Assembly (NCBI RefSeq): GCF_030908245.1
Contig: NZ_JAVFJJ010000008.1
Coordinates: 1-64,000, forward strand
Direction of reading: 5' to 3'
Length of the DNA: 64,000 bases
Source: Sinomonas sp. ASV322
GTDB lineage: Bacteria > Actinomycetota > Actinomycetes > Actinomycetales > Micrococcaceae
This document shows, in pieces, positions 53,262 through 61,937 of the stretch. The position numbers and the translations under genes are program-made. The first letter of the stretch is position 1; the number at the start of each line of letters is the position of its first letter. The notes under the pieces are model-generated. The model searched no databases, was not told where the DNA came from, and saw only the letters and a list, made by a program, of their open reading frames with translations.

Positions 53262-54274
53262 CGAGCCACCGCCGTCGTCCGCTCGCCCTCGGTGAGGGGA
53301 GCGCCAGCCTTGGGCTGCTCGCTCAGGAGGGACACGAGGTCGTAGGCGACGTGGCTTGCGGCGACGCCTGTGAGCTCGGCGTGGTCGTAGGCCGGGGAGA
53401 CCTCGACCACGTCGGCGCCCACGAGGTTGAGGCCGCGGAGGCCACGGATGATCTCGAGGAGCTCGCGGCTTGTGATGCCGCCGGCTTCGGGCGTGCCCGT
53501 GCCGGGAGCGTGGGCGGGGTCGAGGACGTCGATATCCACCGAGACATAGAGCGGACGGTCGCCGATGCGGTCGCGCAGCTTCGCGACGATTTCGCGCACG
53601 CCCTGGTAGTAGACGTCCGAGGAGGTGACGATGCCGAAGCCGAAGCGCCGATCGTCCTCGAGGTCCTTCTTGCCGTAGAGCGGGCCGCGCGTGCCCACGT
53701 GGCTCAGGGCATCGGTGTCGAGGATGCCTTCCTCGACGGCGCGGCGGAACGGCGTGCCGTGCGTGTACTCGGCGCCGAAGTACGTGTCCCACGTGTCGAG
53801 GTGGGCGTCGAAGTGGAGGAGCGCCACGGGCCCGCCAGCGCGCTCCGCAGCGGCGCGGAGCAGCGGGAGGGCGATCGTGTGGTCGCCGCCGATCGTGAGG
53901 AGGCGCGAGCCGCCGGCCGTGAGGTCGAGGGCGTTCTGCTGGATGGTCTCGATGGCCTCGTTGATGTTGAACGGGTTCACGGCCATGTCCCCCGCGTCGG
54001 CGACCTGGGCCTCGGCGAACGGCGAGAGGTCGAGGGCCGGGTTGTAGGGGCGCAGGAGCCGACTCGCCTCGCGGACGTGGTTGGCGCCGAAGCGGGCGCC
54101 GGGGCGGTAGGAGACGCCGGTATCGAACGGGACGCCGACGACGGCGACATCCGCGTGCGCGACCTGATCGAGACGCGGGAGCCGCGCGAACGTCGCGGCT
54201 CCGGCGAAGCGGGGGATGCGGGACGAGTCAATGGGGCCGAGTCGGCCGTTGTCCTCGATGCGCAGCTCTTCCAT
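53258..54274 (-). CDS. Agmatinase/ureohydrolase-family enzyme
   Basis: Mn2+-type ureohydrolase, 338 residues. Metal ligands: [11 protein letters not shown] (His), [16 protein letters not shown] (DAHxD) and [20 protein letters not shown] (DxD) are complete. N-terminal [19 protein letters not shown] is typical of agmatinase and guanidinobutyrase; a guanidino-acid substrate is therefore likely and the product is urea, which the urease operon in this window could use. ATG 54274 has GGAGGG before it. Coupled to the TPP enzyme; a dyad operator lies just upstream. Confidence 0.88.
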   Translation of the reverse strand: MEELRIEDNGRLGPIDSSRIPRFAGAATFARLPRLDQVAHADVAVVGVPFDTGVSYRPGARFGANHVREASRLLRPYNPALDLSPFAEAQVADAGDMAVNPFNINEAIETIQQNALDLTAGGSRLLTIGGDHTIALPLLRAAAERAGGPVALLHFDAHLDTWDTYFGAEYTHGTPFRRAVEEGILDTDALSHVGTRGPLYGKKDLEDDRRFGFGIVTSSDVYYQGVREIVAKLRDRIGDRPLYVSVDIDVLDPAHAPGTGTPEAGGITSRELLEIIRGLRGLNLVGADVVEVSPAYDHAELTGVAASHVAYDLVSLLSEQPKAGAPLTEGERTTAVAR

Positions 54275-54290
54275 GAGTGCCCTCCAAAGC

Positions 54291-54310
54291 GTGAATCGGT
54301 TGTGATTCAC
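54291..54310. promoter_or_regulatory. Dyad operator upstream of the agmatinase-family gene
   Basis: GTGAATC (54291-54297) / GATTCAC (54304-54310), 7-bp perfect arms with a 6-bp spacer, immediately 5' of the ribosome-binding site. Regulator unknown; candidates are not encoded next to it. Confidence 0.65.
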
Positions 54311-54513
54311 ACTACAGTAAAGTTGCCTTTTATGCACCCGATGTTTCCACATAGCTGACACAGCACGGCCCATGGACGACGGCGGGACCCCGCCGCGCGG
54401 GTCGGCCGGGACTTTGTCACGTGGAACACAGCCGTTAAGGATCCATAAAAACTGCCGGGGCAGGCCGTACACGGGGCCTACGCTCCCTCCTGAACGCTGA
54501 AGGAGCTGCACGC

Positions 54514-56490
54514 ATGTCAACACTCACCCGGCCGCCGGCCGACCCGTCGGACCGCACGAGGCCGGCCACCCCTGGCTTCCGCCGCTGGCTCCTCGAAGGC
54601 ATGCCGGAGGGGGCAGGTCAGCACCAGGGCCCCCACGGCGTCCCGAACGAGCACCACACGCCGCAGTCCTGGTGGAAGGTCATGTGCCTCACGGGTGTCG
54701 ACTACTTCTCGACCCTCGGCTACCAGCCTGCCATCGCGGCCGTCGCAGCCGGACTCCTCTCGCCCATGGCGACGGTCATCCTCGTCCTCGTGACTCTCTT
54801 CGGCGCCCTGCCCGTGTACCGCCGCGTCGCGAAGGAAAGCTTCAAGGGCGAAGGCTCGATCGCGATGCTCGAGCGGCTCATGCCCCGGTGGACGGGCAAG
54901 CTGTTCGTCCTCGCGCTCCTCGGGTTCGCGGCGACCGACTTCATGATCACCATGACGCTCTCCGCGGCCGACGCGAGCGCCCACCTCGTCGAGAACCCCT
55001 ATGTTCCCGACGCGTTCCACGGCCAGCAGATCACGATCACCCTCGTGCTGCTCGCGGCCCTCGGCATCGTGTTCCTGCGCGGCTTCCGCGAAGCGATCAA
55101 CGTCGCCGTCGTGCTCGTCGGCGTGTACCTCGTACTCAATGCGGTCGTCGTCGTCGTCGGCCTCGGCCACCTGTTCACGGACCGCGGGGCCGTCGTCAAC
55201 TGGTGGTCAGCCCTCACGGCCCAACACGGCGACCCGCTGGTGATGATCGGCATTTCGCTGCTCGTGTTCCCCAAGCTCGCGCTCGGGCTCTCGGGCTTCG
55301 AGACGGGCGTCGCGGTCATGCCCCAGATCAAGGGCGACGCGCGGGACACCGAGGAGAAGCCCGTTGGACGCATCCGCGGAACCCACCGGCTCCTCACGAC
55401 CGCTGCGCTCATCATGTCCGCGTTCCTCATCGCGACGAGCTTCATGACCATCACGCTCATCCCCGAGGCCGAATTCCAGCCCGGCGGGAAAGCCGACGGA
55501 CGCGCGCTCGCGTTCCTCGCGCACCAGTTCCTCGGCGACGGGTTCGGGACGGTCTACGACGTCTCGACCATCGCGATCCTGTGGTTCGCGGGCGCCTCCG
55601 CCATGGCGGGCCTGCTCAACCTCGTGCCGCGCTACCTGCCGCGGTACGGCATGGCCCCCGCGTGGGCCCGTGCCGTGCGCCCGCTCACGCTCGTGTTCAC
55701 CGCGATCGGGTTCATCATCACGTGGATCTTCGAGGCCAACGTCGACGCGCAGGGCGGGGCGTACGCGACTGGGGTGCTCGTCCTCATGACCTCCGCGGCC
55801 ATTGCCGTGACGCTCTCCGCGTGGCGCAAGAAGCAGCGAACGCTCACGTGGGCGTTCGGATTCATCAGCGCCGTGTTCCTCTACACGACCGTCGCGAACT
55901 CGCTCGAACGGCCCGACGGCATCCGGATCGCGGCGGTGTTCATCGTCCTCATCGTGATCGTGAGCTTCGCCTCGCGCGTTCGGCGTTCCTTCGAGCTCCG
56001 CGCGACGCTTGTGAAGCTCGACGAGCAGGCACTCGAATTCCTCGCCGAGCTCGACGAGGGGCCGATCCGGCTCATCGCCCACGAGCCCCAGCGACTCGAC
56101 TCGGAGCGGTACCGGAATAAGCTCGTCCACGCGCGTGCCGCCAACCACCTGCCCGAAGACGCGGAGATCCTGTTCATCGAGGTCGTCGTGGACGACAGCT
56201 CGGAGTTCGAGCAGGAACTCGACGTGCGCGGGATCAAGCGCCACGGGTTCAAGGTCCTCGAGGTCCACTCGAACAACGTCCCGAACACGCTCGCGGCCAT
56301 CCTCTTGCACTTGCGGAACGCGACCGGGCTCATGCCGCACATCTACTTCCGCTGGACCGAGGGAAACCCGGTCATGAACCTCACGAAGTTCCTGTTCTTC
56401 GGCGAGGGCGAGATCGCCCCCGTCACGCGCGAGGTGCTGCGCGAGGCCGAGCCGCGCGTGACCGAAAGGCCATGGGTGCACGTCGGCTAA
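54514..56490 (+). CDS. APC-superfamily transporter with cytosolic tail
   Basis: Membrane carrier of 658 residues. N-terminal 45 residues are hydrophilic, then [20 protein letters not shown] opens about 12 helices ([40 protein letters not shown]). The last 145 residues form a cytosolic domain ([40 protein letters not shown]). This layout resembles the APC/KUP-like family that includes the KimA potassium importer, so potassium or amino-acid uptake are both possible. GAAGGAG before the ATG. Divergent from the agmatinase-family gene. I looked for a c-di-AMP riboswitch in the leader and did not see one. Confidence 0.78.
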   Translation: MSTLTRPPADPSDRTRPATPGFRRWLLEGMPEGAGQHQGPHGVPNEHHTPQSWWKVMCLTGVDYFSTLGYQPAIAAVAAGLLSPMATVILVLVTLFGALPVYRRVAKESFKGEGSIAMLERLMPRWTGKLFVLALLGFAATDFMITMTLSAADASAHLVENPYVPDAFHGQQITITLVLLAALGIVFLRGFREAINVAVVLVGVYLVLNAVVVVVGLGHLFTDRGAVVNWWSALTAQHGDPLVMIGISLLVFPKLALGLSGFETGVAVMPQIKGDARDTEEKPVGRIRGTHRLLTTAALIMSAFLIATSFMTITLIPEAEFQPGGKADGRALAFLAHQFLGDGFGTVYDVSTIAILWFAGASAMAGLLNLVPRYLPRYGMAPAWARAVRPLTLVFTAIGFIITWIFEANVDAQGGAYATGVLVLMTSAAIAVTLSAWRKKQRTLTWAFGFISAVFLYTTVANSLERPDGIRIAAVFIVLIVIVSFASRVRRSFELRATLVKLDEQALEFLAELDEGPIRLIAHEPQRLDSERYRNKLVHARAANHLPEDAEILFIEVVVDDSSEFEQELDVRGIKRHGFKVLEVHSNNVPNTLAAILLHLRNATGLMPHIYFRWTEGNPVMNLTKFLFFGEGEIAPVTREVLREAEPRVTERPWVHVG

Positions 56491-56512
56491 CCCAGGCGCG
56501 GGGCCCCTCACT

Positions 56513-56609
56513 CGCGCTCCCGCCCAGTTGTGTTTTGCCAATCGGTCGGGAGCGCGGCGCGTCTTGGCCGGACGCCCAAATCGGAATGTCAGAAGTGGGC
56601 TCGACCGCT
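56513..56609 (+). repeat. Palindromic intergenic repeat, copy B
   Basis: Stem CGCGCTCCCG (56513-56522) / CGGGAGCGCG (56547-56556), 10 bp perfect, loop containing AGTTGTGTTTTGCCAATC. It continues GGCGCGTCTTGGCCGGA and ends near AGAAGTGGGCTCGACCGCT, as in copy A. Relative to copy A, two stem positions change on both arms (T-A to C-G), keeping the pairing. It sits just after the APC transporter stop and 5' of the DUF559 gene. Confidence 0.85.
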
Positions 56610-56717
56610 CTGGCCCCGCGGCGTCCAAAGCTCCTCCACAGAATCCAACGCGGCGTGTCGCCCACATAGCCTGACACTCAGCCGCTCGTGCCGACGCGAG
56701 CGTGAGCTGCTGATGAG

Positions 56718-57566
56718 ATGGACCCTCTTCAGATCCTCGGCTCACTCGGCGGCGTGGCCCGCACCGCAACACTGATCGAGGCCGGACTCAGCCGGACGGA
56801 CCTCGATTACGTAGCCAGGCGTGCCGCGCGGCCAAAGCGGGGCGTCTACGCCCTCGATGGCTGCCGCCGAGACTTCCTCTCTGCCATCATGCACAACGCG
56901 GTCATCACGTGCGCGTCAGCTGCACGCGACTATGGCCTGTGGCTCCGAAAACCGCCCCATCAGGACCATCTCGGCTGCGATCACGGGCATGGGGCAAGTC
57001 GGGGAACTGGCGGCATCAGACCCGTCGTGCATCGTGGTCTTCGGTACCCTGCACATCACTCGCTCCCGCTCGCAGCCTTGGAGGACGTGCTTCTCCATGC
57101 CCTTCGCTGCCTTCCTGCCCAAGCCGCGGTACCGCTTGCCGCCTCCGCCATCAGGCTGCACGGGCTCCGCATCGCTTTTCTCGAGGAAGAGCTCACCGCC
57201 CAGAAAAGCGGCCGCTCGCTTGCGACCCTCCGCGCGGTCGAGCCGCGGGTTGAATCCCTCCCCGAGGCCGAAGCGCTCCTCCTCCTGATCCCCCTCGCCA
57301 AGGAACTCGGCCTTGACGTTGAGCCGCAGGCGCTCATCCCCGGCATCGGTCGGGTCGACTTCCTCATCGGAGGATTCCTCATCGTGGAAATCGACGGGGT
57401 CGCCTACCACTCGGACCGGGATTCAGTGCGCAGAGACCGGCGGCGAGACAACTCGGCCACCCTGAGGGGATACCTGCGCCTTCGCTATCTTCCCGAGGAA
57501 ATCTGGAACGAGCCGGACCGGTTCATCGCAGAGGTCCGTGCCGCCCTGACCGGTCGGGCTCTCTGA
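56718..57566 (+). CDS. AbiEi-like/DUF559 Vsr-type nuclease-fold protein
   Basis: 282 residues. The first half resembles the winged-helix AbiEi-type antitoxin N-terminus (LGGVARTATLIEAGLSRTDLDYVARRAARPKRGVYAL) and the HTLR-like VVHRGLRYP segment. The C-terminal 110 residues are a DUF559 domain, a PD-(D/E)xK/Vsr-like fold: GIGRVDFLIGGFLIVEIDGVAYHSDRDSVRRDRRRDNSATLRGYLRLRYL, with Asp in RVDF, Glu-x-Asp in VEIDG and RDRRRD. Activity of the family is unproven. No clear Shine-Dalgarno before the ATG. It is bracketed by repeat copies B and C. Confidence 0.8.
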   Translation: MDPLQILGSLGGVARTATLIEAGLSRTDLDYVARRAARPKRGVYALDGCRRDFLSAIMHNAVITCASAARDYGLWLRKPPHQDHLGCDHGHGASRGTGGIRPVVHRGLRYPAHHSLPLAALEDVLLHALRCLPAQAAVPLAASAIRLHGLRIAFLEEELTAQKSGRSLATLRAVEPRVESLPEAEALLLLIPLAKELGLDVEPQALIPGIGRVDFLIGGFLIVEIDGVAYHSDRDSVRRDRRRDNSATLRGYLRLRYLPEEIWNEPDRFIAEVRAALTGRAL

Positions 57567-57580
57567 GCCGGCATGCCCGT

Positions 57581-57670
57581 GCTCTGGCCCGGTTGTGGAT
57601 TCCCAATCACTCGGAGCCCGGCGCGTCGCGAGGGCGCGCCGAGAGGGCTGGCTCAGAAACGGGCCCGAAC
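57581..57670 (+). repeat. Palindromic intergenic repeat, copy C
   Basis: Shares GGTTGTGGATTCCCAATC and CCCGGCGCGTC with copies A and B and ends near CAGAAACGGGCCCGAAC, but its stem is degraded (GCTCT/GGAGC, 5 bp with one wobble). It begins 15 bp after the DUF559 stop, in the same orientation as copy B. Confidence 0.75.
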
Positions 57671-57722
57671 GCGACGGCGGGGGCCGGAACCAGAGCGCGA
57701 CGGCGGGGGCCGGAACCCGAGC
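57671..57722. repeat. 26-bp tandem repeat, two copies
   Basis: Units 57671-57696 and 57697-57722 share GCGACGGCGGGGGCCGGAAC with one difference near the end; a partial third follows. Intergenic, between repeat C and the XRE-cupin stop. Confidence 0.8.
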
Positions 57723-57740
57723 GCGACGACGACGGCGTGG

Positions 57741-58316
57741 CTACCGGCTCGCGGCCGGGACCAGGACCCACAGGACGGTCGCGGGCTCGTCCAATGGGTT
57801 GACCCACGTGTGCGGCTCGCGGCCGGGGAATGTGAGGGTGTCCCCCGCCTCAAGCTCATAGCGGTCGTTCGTCATGACGAGCTGGAGCCGGCCACGCACG
57901 ACGTGCAGCACGTCTACGTCGCAGTCGACCGCATACAGCTCGGACTCCCCCGCGCCCCGAGGCTCGATCTCGGCCTGGATGATCTGGAGGCGCCGCTCGG
58001 ACCGCGCCGTGAGCAGCCGCTCGACGATGCCCTTGCCGCCGAGCGAGATGCGGGGAGCCTCGGCGCCGCGCGTGAGATGCGTCTCCGGCGTCGCGAAAAG
58101 CTCCCCGATGGGAAGCGAGAGGACTTGGCAGAGAGTCACGAGCGAGGCCACGCTCGGCGAGGATTCGTCACGCTCGACGCGGCTCAGGAAGCCCTTCGAG
58201 AGGCCCGCCGCCTCGGCCACCTGCTCGATCGTCATGCGCTGCGCCTCGCGCGCCGCCCGAATCCTCGAGCCGATCGCCACAGACACATTGCTCGGCTCGA
58301 CCGGCAGGGCTTTCAT
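57741..58316 (-). CDS. XRE-family HTH regulator with cupin domain
   Basis: 191 residues. HTH_XRE near residues 15-68: IGSRIRAAREAQRMTIEQVAEAAGLSKGFLSRVERDESSPSVASL. The C-terminal cupin_2 (YAVDCDVDVLHVVRGRLQLVM, then ELEAGDTLTFPGREPHTWVNPLDEPATVLWV) is a small-molecule or metal-binding sensor. This type (PuuR/SutR-like) often governs amine or aldehyde metabolism. The same 15-bp element precedes this gene and the adjacent alcohol dehydrogenase at equal distance, so autoregulation and control of that enzyme are likely. Confidence 0.88.
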   Translation of the reverse strand: MKALPVEPSNVSVAIGSRIRAAREAQRMTIEQVAEAAGLSKGFLSRVERDESSPSVASLVTLCQVLSLPIGELFATPETHLTRGAEAPRISLGGKGIVERLLTARSERRLQIIQAEIEPRGAGESELYAVDCDVDVLHVVRGRLQLVMTNDRYELEAGDTLTFPGREPHTWVNPLDEPATVLWVLVPAASR

Positions 58317-58376
58317 ATGACGCCTCTCGAACTCATGCAGGTCAACGACTGTTAACCTGTCGGCTACATCACACCG

Positions 58377-58391
58377 AGTCTACAAGACAAC
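58377..58391 (-). promoter_or_regulatory. Shared element before the XRE-cupin gene
   Basis: Minus-strand GTTGTCTTGTAGACT, 61 bp before the ATG at 58316, followed by TGTGAT and AGC at the same offsets as in the alcohol-dehydrogenase promoter. It contains the near-palindrome GTCT-TG-TAGAC and overlaps the dehydrogenase stop. TTGTCT could serve as a -35 box. Confidence 0.72.
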
Positions 58392-59426
58392 AGTCGATGC
58401 ACGAGAGGAATCGTCGTCGGGCATGCTCAGCACCGCGACGCCGCTGAATGCACCGCGCGCGAGGTCGTCGAGCGCCCGGTCGGCGTCTGAAAACGCGTAG
58501 GGCGTCACGGCGGCGCGGAGTCCGAGCCGCGCCGCGAGTCGGAAGAGTTCTTCCCCGTCCCGTCTCGTGTTGGCGGTCACGGATGTGAGGCGACGTTCGC
58601 GGAAGAGGTGCTCCGCGTAATTCAGCTGAGGGATGTCGCTCAGGTGGATTCCCGCGACAACGAGCGTGCCGCCCTGCTCGAGGCCAGCGAGGGCGGTCGG
58701 GACAAGCTCCCCGGCCGGCGCGAAGAGGATCGAGGCGTCCAAGGGGACGGGAGGCGCCGCGTCGGCCGGCCCCGCCGAGGCCACGCCAAGATCCAGCGCG
58801 AGCCGCCGCGCGTCAGCACCTCGGGTCATGACGTGCACTTCGGCACCTTGGGCGACGGCGATCTGCGCCGTGAGATGGGCGCTCGCCCCGAAGCCGTAGA
58901 TGCCGAGGCGCCCGCCCGGCGGAAGATCGGCGCGCCGCAACGCCCGATACCCGATGATCCCCGCGCAGAGGAGCGGCGCGGCCTGTTCGCTCGGCAGGCC
59001 CTCCGGGATCCGGTACGCGAACACTTCCGCAACGGTCGCGTAGAGGGCGTAGCCGCCGTCGGCATCCCAGCCCGTGAACTGGGCGTCGCGGCAGAGGTTC
59101 TCGCGGCCCGAACGGCACCAACGGCAGGCTCCGCACGTGGCACGCAGCCACGCGATCCCCACTCTGTCGCCCAGCTCGAACCGTGCTGCATCCTCGCCCA
59201 GCGCGACGACTCGGCCGACGGCCTCATGCCCCGGGATCACGTGTGGCTTGTGTACGGGCAGGTCTCCCTCAGTGACGTGGAGATCGGTCCGGCAGACGCC
59301 GCACGAGTCGATGCGGACGAGGACGTCCCCTCCGCCGGGCTCAGGCACGGGCCGCCGGACGCGCCGGATTCGCCCGGCACCACCAATGGCTTCCCAGGCG
59401 GGCATGGTCCGCGGGACCTCATTCAT
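58380..59426 (-). CDS. Zinc-dependent alcohol dehydrogenase
   Basis: MDR-superfamily dehydrogenase, 348 residues from ATG 59426 (GAAGG upstream). Catalytic zinc: CGVCRTDLHV and PGHEAVGRVVALG; structural zinc lobe CGACRWCRSGRENLC with four cysteines; Rossmann region LGIYGFGASAHLTAQIAVAQ; ending with SDADRALDDLARGAFSG. Segment VGIAWLRATCGACRWC is typical of the AdhP/AdhA-like zinc-binding alcohol dehydrogenase family. Oxidises an alcohol or aldehyde with NAD(P). Shares a 15-bp promoter element with the XRE-cupin regulator gene. Confidence 0.9.
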   Translation of the reverse strand: MNEVPRTMPAWEAIGGAGRIRRVRRPVPEPGGGDVLVRIDSCGVCRTDLHVTEGDLPVHKPHVIPGHEAVGRVVALGEDAARFELGDRVGIAWLRATCGACRWCRSGRENLCRDAQFTGWDADGGYALYATVAEVFAYRIPEGLPSEQAAPLLCAGIIGYRALRRADLPPGGRLGIYGFGASAHLTAQIAVAQGAEVHVMTRGADARRLALDLGVASAGPADAAPPVPLDASILFAPAGELVPTALAGLEQGGTLVVAGIHLSDIPQLNYAEHLFRERRLTSVTANTRRDGEELFRLAARLGLRAAVTPYAFSDADRALDDLARGAFSGVAVLSMPDDDSSRASTVVL

Positions 59427-59485
59427 ACAAGACCTTCGCGACACGGACCGCGGCACACTCTTAAGACGTATGCTCAATCACATTT

Positions 59486-59500
59486 AGTCTACTAGACAAC
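59486..59500 (-). promoter_or_regulatory. Shared element before the alcohol dehydrogenase gene
   Basis: Minus-strand GTTGTCTAGTAGACT, 60 bp before the ATG at 59426. It is 14/15 identical to the element before the XRE-cupin gene, and contains a perfect 5-bp dyad GTCTA-G-TAGAC. Confidence 0.75.
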
Positions 59501-59579
59501 ACCTGTTGCATGACAGGCAAAGACGACGAGCGTGAGGCGGCGCCCGTCGCTTGATCGGGGCCTGACCGGAAGGCAACGC

Positions 59580-59623
59580 ACGACGACGGCGAGCGGCCCG
59601 CGCGGGCTGCTCGCCGTCGTCGT
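59580..59623. repeat. Long near-perfect palindrome in a divergent intergenic region
   Basis: ACGACGACGGCGAGC (59580-59594) pairs exactly with GCTCGCCGTCGTCGT (59609-59623). The 14-nt loop contains GCCCGCGCGGGC, itself palindromic, so almost all 44 nt are symmetric. Arms share CGACGACGGCG with the hairpin at 7722. Both flanking genes point away from it, so a simple terminator role is unexpected. Confidence 0.8.
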
Positions 59624-59705
59624 TCGCCAGGGCAGAAAGTTCAGGCGGGCCGAACTCTCGGGCGTGGGTGAACCGGCCGAAAATCAGCGCAGATCCGGGC
59701 TAGAG

Positions 59706-59742
59706 TGCTGTGGGCAAAGGCGCCCGGAACGCTCCCACAGCA
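59706..59742 (+). promoter_or_regulatory. Hairpin in the 5' leader of the VIT1-type gene
   Basis: TGCTGTGGG (59706-59714) / CCCACAGCA (59734-59742), 9-bp perfect stem, ending 2 bp before the ribosome-binding site AGGAGA. It could modulate translation or be an operator; no known metal riboswitch was recognised. Confidence 0.5.
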
Positions 59743-59754
59743 TGCAGGAGAACC

Positions 59755-60885
59755 ATGCCCCAGCCCGCGGACCATCAGCCCGCAGAACCCGCCCTACCCC
59801 GCCCCCAGCCCACCGCCGCAGACCATCGGCGCTGGCGCCAGTACCTCGCCGACGAGAAGGCCGAGGCCGGCATCTACCGCGCCCTCGCCGAGCGGCGCGA
59901 CGGCGAAGAGCGCGCGATCCTCCTCGGGCTCGCCGAGGCCGAGGGCCGGCACGAGGCGCACTGGAAAGGGCTCCTCGGGGATCAGATCGGCAAGCCGCGA
60001 CAGGCATCTCTGCGCAGCCAGCTCGTCGGCTTCCTCGCGCGGCACTTCGGCTCCGTGTTCGTGCTCGCGATGGCGCAGCGCGCCGAGAGCCGCTCGCCCT
60101 ACTCCACCGATCCCTTCGCGACGCAGGCGATGGCGGCCGACGAACGCATCCACGAGGAGGTCGTGCGCGGGCTAGCGATCCGCGGGCGGACGCGCCTCTC
60201 GGGCTCGTTCCGGGCGGCCGTGTTCGGCGCGAACGACGGCCTGGTCAGCAACCTTTCGCTCGTGACCGGCATGGCGGCGTCCGGGGTGTCGAGCCACGTC
60301 GTGCTGCTCTCGGGCGTCGCGGGCCTCCTTGCGGGCGCGCTCTCGATGGGTGCCGGCGAATACATCTCCGTCAAGTCGCAGCGCGAGCTGCTCTCGGCGT
60401 CACGCCCCACGCAAGTGACACTCAGCGCCGCCCCGGCCCTCGACCTCGACCACAATGAGCTGGTGCTCGTCTACAAGGCGCGAGGCATGAGCCAGGAGGC
60501 TGCCGAGCACCGCGCGGCCGAACGGCTCGGGTACTTCACGTGCGACTGCGATCCCAGCCTCTCGCTCCGCCCCGAGAAGGCCTCCGAGGAGGACGAGCAC
60601 GAGGCGATCGGCTCGGCCTGGCAGGCGGCCGTGAGCAGCTTCAGCTTCTTCGCGTCCGGCGCGATCGTGCCCATCATCCCGTTCCTGTTCGGCATGGTGG
60701 GCGTCCCGGCACTCGCCGTCGCGGCCGCGCTGGTGGGCCTCGTTCTCCTCGGGACCGGCGCGATCGTCGGCCTGCTCGCCGGCGCGTCGCCGCTGTGGCG
60801 CGCGATGCGGCAGCTGCTCATCGGCTTCGGCGCCGCGGCCGTCACGTACGTTCTCGGCTGGGTGTTCGGCGCGACGATCGGCTAG
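59755..60885 (+). CDS. Ferritin-like/VIT1 metal transporter
   Basis: Membrane iron or manganese exporter of the erythrin-VIT1 type, 376 residues. N-terminal ferritin-like four-helix domain (residues 25-140) with di-metal ligands in LADEKAEAGIYRALAERRDGEE, EAEGRHEAHW and DERIHEEV. The CCC1/VIT1 membrane domain follows: GSFRAAVFGANDGLVSNLSLVTGM, SMGAGEYISVKSQRE, then the metal-binding loop and helices up to VTYVLGWVFGATIG. CDCD (residues near 262) is an odd short cysteine motif. ATG 59755 has AGGAGA before it. Likely detoxifies Fe2+ or Mn2+. Confidence 0.92.
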   Translation: MPQPADHQPAEPALPRPQPTAADHRRWRQYLADEKAEAGIYRALAERRDGEERAILLGLAEAEGRHEAHWKGLLGDQIGKPRQASLRSQLVGFLARHFGSVFVLAMAQRAESRSPYSTDPFATQAMAADERIHEEVVRGLAIRGRTRLSGSFRAAVFGANDGLVSNLSLVTGMAASGVSSHVVLLSGVAGLLAGALSMGAGEYISVKSQRELLSASRPTQVTLSAAPALDLDHNELVLVYKARGMSQEAAEHRAAERLGYFTCDCDPSLSLRPEKASEEDEHEAIGSAWQAAVSSFSFFASGAIVPIIPFLFGMVGVPALAVAAALVGLVLLGTGAIVGLLAGASPLWRAMRQLLIGFGAAAVTYVLGWVFGATIG

Positions 60886-60911
60886 CCCAGGCTGATGCGT
60901 GGGCAGTCGCT

Positions 60912-61844
60912 TCAGCGGCCAGCACCTAGTTCCGGGCCGCTCGTCGCGGTGGCCAGGTCCCGCGCCGCCTCGATGACGGCGTCCACGCGGCGCGGGCGGC
61001 GGGTCCCGGGCGCGACGGCGGCGGCGACGGCGTTAGCAGGGGTGTCGTCGGCCACCCGCACCATGGCGACGCCCGACGCTGCGAAGAGATGCTCCGCGCC
61101 GCGCCACACATTTGTGACACTGTAGGCCCGCCCGCTCGCGACGAGGCCCCGGATCGTCTCGGCCACGACGCTCCTCCACCGCACCCGCGGTTCGATGCCC
61201 GCCGAGCGGAACATCGCGAGCACGCGCTCGGCGCTCGGCGGGACATCGAAGAGCACAGCGTCCTCGTCCGCGAGATCCGCGAAATGCGCTGACTCCCGCC
61301 CCGCGAGCGGATGGTCCGGGGAGAGCAGGAAATGCGGCCGGGATTCGGCGATCGGGAGAAGGTCGACGCCGGGAACGGCTTGGAGCGAGTACACGAGCGC
61401 GGCGTCGAGCTCGCCTCCCGCGACGGCCCGCTGGAGTTCCTCGGCTGCGCCCTCGGTGAAGTCGAGCTCGATCTCAGGCCAGCGCTCGCCCACCTCGGCA
61501 ATGAGGCGGGGCATGAGACGCGGGCTGATCGCGATCATGCAGCCAACGGAGACGCGCCCACGCAGCTCCTCGAAGCCGGTGCGCACCGCCCCGGGAATCT
61601 CAGCGGCCTCGGCAAGGATCCGCCGGGCCCGAACGCCGAGCGCGTGCCCCGCTTCAGTCGGCACGACGCGCTTCGAGCGCGTCCGCAGGAAGAGGTCGAC
61701 GCCGATTGCCCGCTCGAGCTGCGCGATCGCCATGGACGCGGCCGCTTGCGAGATGTTGCTGCGCTTCGCGGCATCCGTCACGGACCCGGCATCAAGCACG
61801 GCGACGAAGTACTCGAGCTGGCGGAGCGTGAATTCAGATGCCAT
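60912..61844 (-). CDS. LysR-family regulator
   Basis: 310 residues. HTH: FTLRQLEYFVAVLDAGSVTDAAKRSNISQAAASMAIAQLERAIGVDLFLRT; effector domain with VSVGCMIAISPRLMPRLIAEV and FLLSPDHPLAGR. ATG 61844 with CAGGAGA before it. Divergent from a metallo-beta-lactamase-fold hydrolase and an MHS transporter, likely its targets; the intergenic DNA between them is AT-rich. Confidence 0.9.
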   Translation of the reverse strand: MASEFTLRQLEYFVAVLDAGSVTDAAKRSNISQAAASMAIAQLERAIGVDLFLRTRSKRVVPTEAGHALGVRARRILAEAAEIPGAVRTGFEELRGRVSVGCMIAISPRLMPRLIAEVGERWPEIELDFTEGAAEELQRAVAGGELDAALVYSLQAVPGVDLLPIAESRPHFLLSPDHPLAGRESAHFADLADEDAVLFDVPPSAERVLAMFRSAGIEPRVRWRSVVAETIRGLVASGRAYSVTNVWRGAEHLFAASGVAMVRVADDTPANAVAAAVAPGTRRPRRVDAVIEAARDLATATSGPELGAGR

Positions 61845-61937
61845 TGATTCTCCTGATAAGCCTCCTCGAATTGATTGATTATACAAATGTTGTGGGTCGC
61901 ACCACACTGGAATCCAGTCAGAACCGAAGGAGTTTCC

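Noticed and set aside
54311-54513. c-di-AMP or other riboswitch before the APC transporter
   Set aside because: The leader lacks the conserved riboswitch core; only a normal AAGGAG site is visible.
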